Source of the DNA: Gibbula magus
Taxonomy: Eukaryota > Mollusca > Gastropoda > Trochida > Trochidae
Assembly (NCBI GenBank): GCA_936450465.1
Contig: OW388292.1
Span: 27,054,368 to 27,118,367 of the forward strand
Direction of reading: 5' to 3'
Length of the DNA stretch: 64,000 nt
The position numbers and the translations under genes were made by a program. The notes below the pieces were generated by a model. It saw nothing but the letters and a program-made list of their open reading frames with translations. It had not been told where the DNA came from and searched no databases. Below, one piece after another: positions 63,212-64,000 of this stretch (the first letter of the stretch is position 1; each line of letters opens with the position of its first letter).

Positions 63212-63357
63212 CTACAAAAAGGGCAAAAATAAGTCACAAAAGAGTCAAAAATAAAATGGCAGATACAACATTTTTTTTACCAAAATATATCCATACAATT
63301 GTTATGTATTTGTGATAGTATTTTAATATAAAGGAATTTGGTTCAATATTTACTCAC

Positions 63358-63451
63358 CACAGCTGAGTCAATGCTAACAGTTTCTTGTATTTCTTCATCA
63401 CATCATCTTTCTTGTCAAGGCAGACTGTCATCAGGAAAATTCCTTCTCCAA
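63358..63451 (-). CDS. Candidate internal exon, unrecognised gene
   Basis: 94 nt between acceptor 'ttatgcag' and donor GTGAGT. One frame is fully open, with residues GEGIFLMTVCLDKKDD followed by VMKKYKKLLALTQL; the other two frames on this strand contain stops. The lysine-rich segment may be helical. It joins in phase to 63900 (one base carried over, making V) and to 63211 (two bases carried over, making W). I do not recognise the protein. A + strand open frame over the same bases (63338-63526) is probably its antisense shadow. Confidence 0.42.
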
Positions 63452-63899
63452 CTGCATAACATAGATACATCTAAATATACTGGTCTGGTCCTAAATGAGC
63501 TATATGAGCATCAACCAAGTATTTAATGATGAACATATTGTCATATGCTTCTTTCAGAACTTATTTTAGCAAATACAATTGTTAAACATCTACACCCTTA
63601 TTACACATCTTAATTCAAGTAATTAAACACAACCAGTTACACTAGTCAAACCTCACTACAATGGAATTCGATAGTAACATGTAGTTTATGGATATTACTT
63701 CGTGTTAGATATATAAACATTATCAGAACTCTCATATATATCATTTATATAAATAACAAATATTACTAAAATATATATGTACTGTTGGTGCTAAGCATAT
63801 AATAAACGTACGTTAAATGACTCATTACAAACTCCTTTGACAAATGAAAACAACATAGAAAGCAATCGGACGACGTTGTAAATTCTCAAATCAACCTAC
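63452..63899. other. Putative intron / AT-rich sequence
   Basis: Lies between the candidate exons on the - strand, with GT at its 5' end and AG at its 3' end. No other open frame or RNA gene seen. Contains TA-rich tracts around 63700-63780. Confidence 0.4.
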
Positions 63900-63954
63900 C
63901 TTTCAAAGTCTTGATTGGAACCATAAGTGTGTCGTTCAGGGAACATGGAGACAT
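63900..63954 (-). CDS. Candidate first coding exon (or part of a larger exon cut by the window edge)
   Basis: Ends at donor GTAGGT (63899 downward). In phase with the next exon it reads MSPCSLNDTLMVPIKTLK, starting at an ATG at 63954. An in-frame TGA lies upstream, so if this frame is right the start is within this exon. Two other frames are also open here: one reads FEVHMKPKVDVTV and continues off the window edge, the other reads MFPERHTYGSNQDFE. The frame assignment is therefore uncertain. Joined with the two exons below it would give a 62-residue protein of unknown function. Confidence 0.33.
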
Positions 63955-64000
63955 ATATTCACAGTAACATCAACTTTTGGCTTCATGTGCACTTCGAATG

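Noticed and set aside
63338..63526. 62 aa + strand open frame
   Set aside because: Covers the same bases as a - strand candidate exon with good splice signals; more likely its antisense shadow.
63900..64000. Alternative reading of the edge exon as part of a receptor-like protein
   Set aside because: The frames FEVHMKPKVDVTV and MFPERHTYGSNQDFE look protein-like, but resemblance to any named family is too weak to call and the exon is cut by the window edge.

Overview
The window is almost entirely one tandem array of a roughly 735-741 bp monomer (1-61863). Each full monomer carries a tRNA-Trp gene (anticodon CCA) on the + strand. I count 83 tRNA-Trp copies in head-to-tail order, plus two 334-bp truncated monomers that lost their tRNA. 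The array is already running at base 1, so its left end lies outside the window. Its right end is at 61863, where a monomer breaks off 54 bp in and a foldback (inverted-repeat) sequence begins. The last ~2.1 kb (61864-64000) is AT-rich single-copy-looking DNA with candidate spliced exons on the - strand.

The organism is a eukaryote. The tRNA has discriminator A73, internal A and B boxes and no encoded CCA, and a T4 run follows at +8 to +11, as expected for RNA polymerase III genes. The flank has GT-AG splice-like signals and a MITE-like foldback. An invertebrate animal is my best guess, but the species cannot be read from the sequence.

Array layout: two main monomer types differ in their ends. 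Type A is 735 bp with a tail 'gtacaaaagatttttt'. Type B is 741 bp with a tail 'gtaaaacagag' followed by 'taggcctacc'. A third type C has the tail 'gtaaaaaag'. A and B tend to alternate. On top of this are nested higher-order duplications, recognised by exact spacing and shared private variants: 5165 bp (copies 7-12 = 14-19), 2946 bp (23-25 = 27-29), 3693 bp (33-37 = 38-42), 7698 bp (43 and the truncated monomer = 53 and the truncated monomer), 10652 bp (44-46 = 58-60), 1478 bp (55-56 = 57-58) and a 2203-bp three-monomer block present three times (51.6-57.1 kb).

tRNA classes: 37 copies are the consensus 72-nt sequence and one differs only in the variable loop. Seventeen carry G7T and G9T, which creates TTTT at nt 6-9, an internal Pol III terminator inside the gene. 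Thirteen carry C11A in the A box and D stem. Two carry G10C, three C4A, two T8A, and one each G2T, C5A and C22T. Four have a 9-nt D-arm deletion and one has a 4-nt T-arm deletion. Most changes fall in nt 2-11, while the anticodon arm and B box are nearly invariant. About half of the array is therefore probably not producing normal tRNA while keeping its B box. No protein gene was found inside the array; the short open frames there are read-throughs of the repeat.
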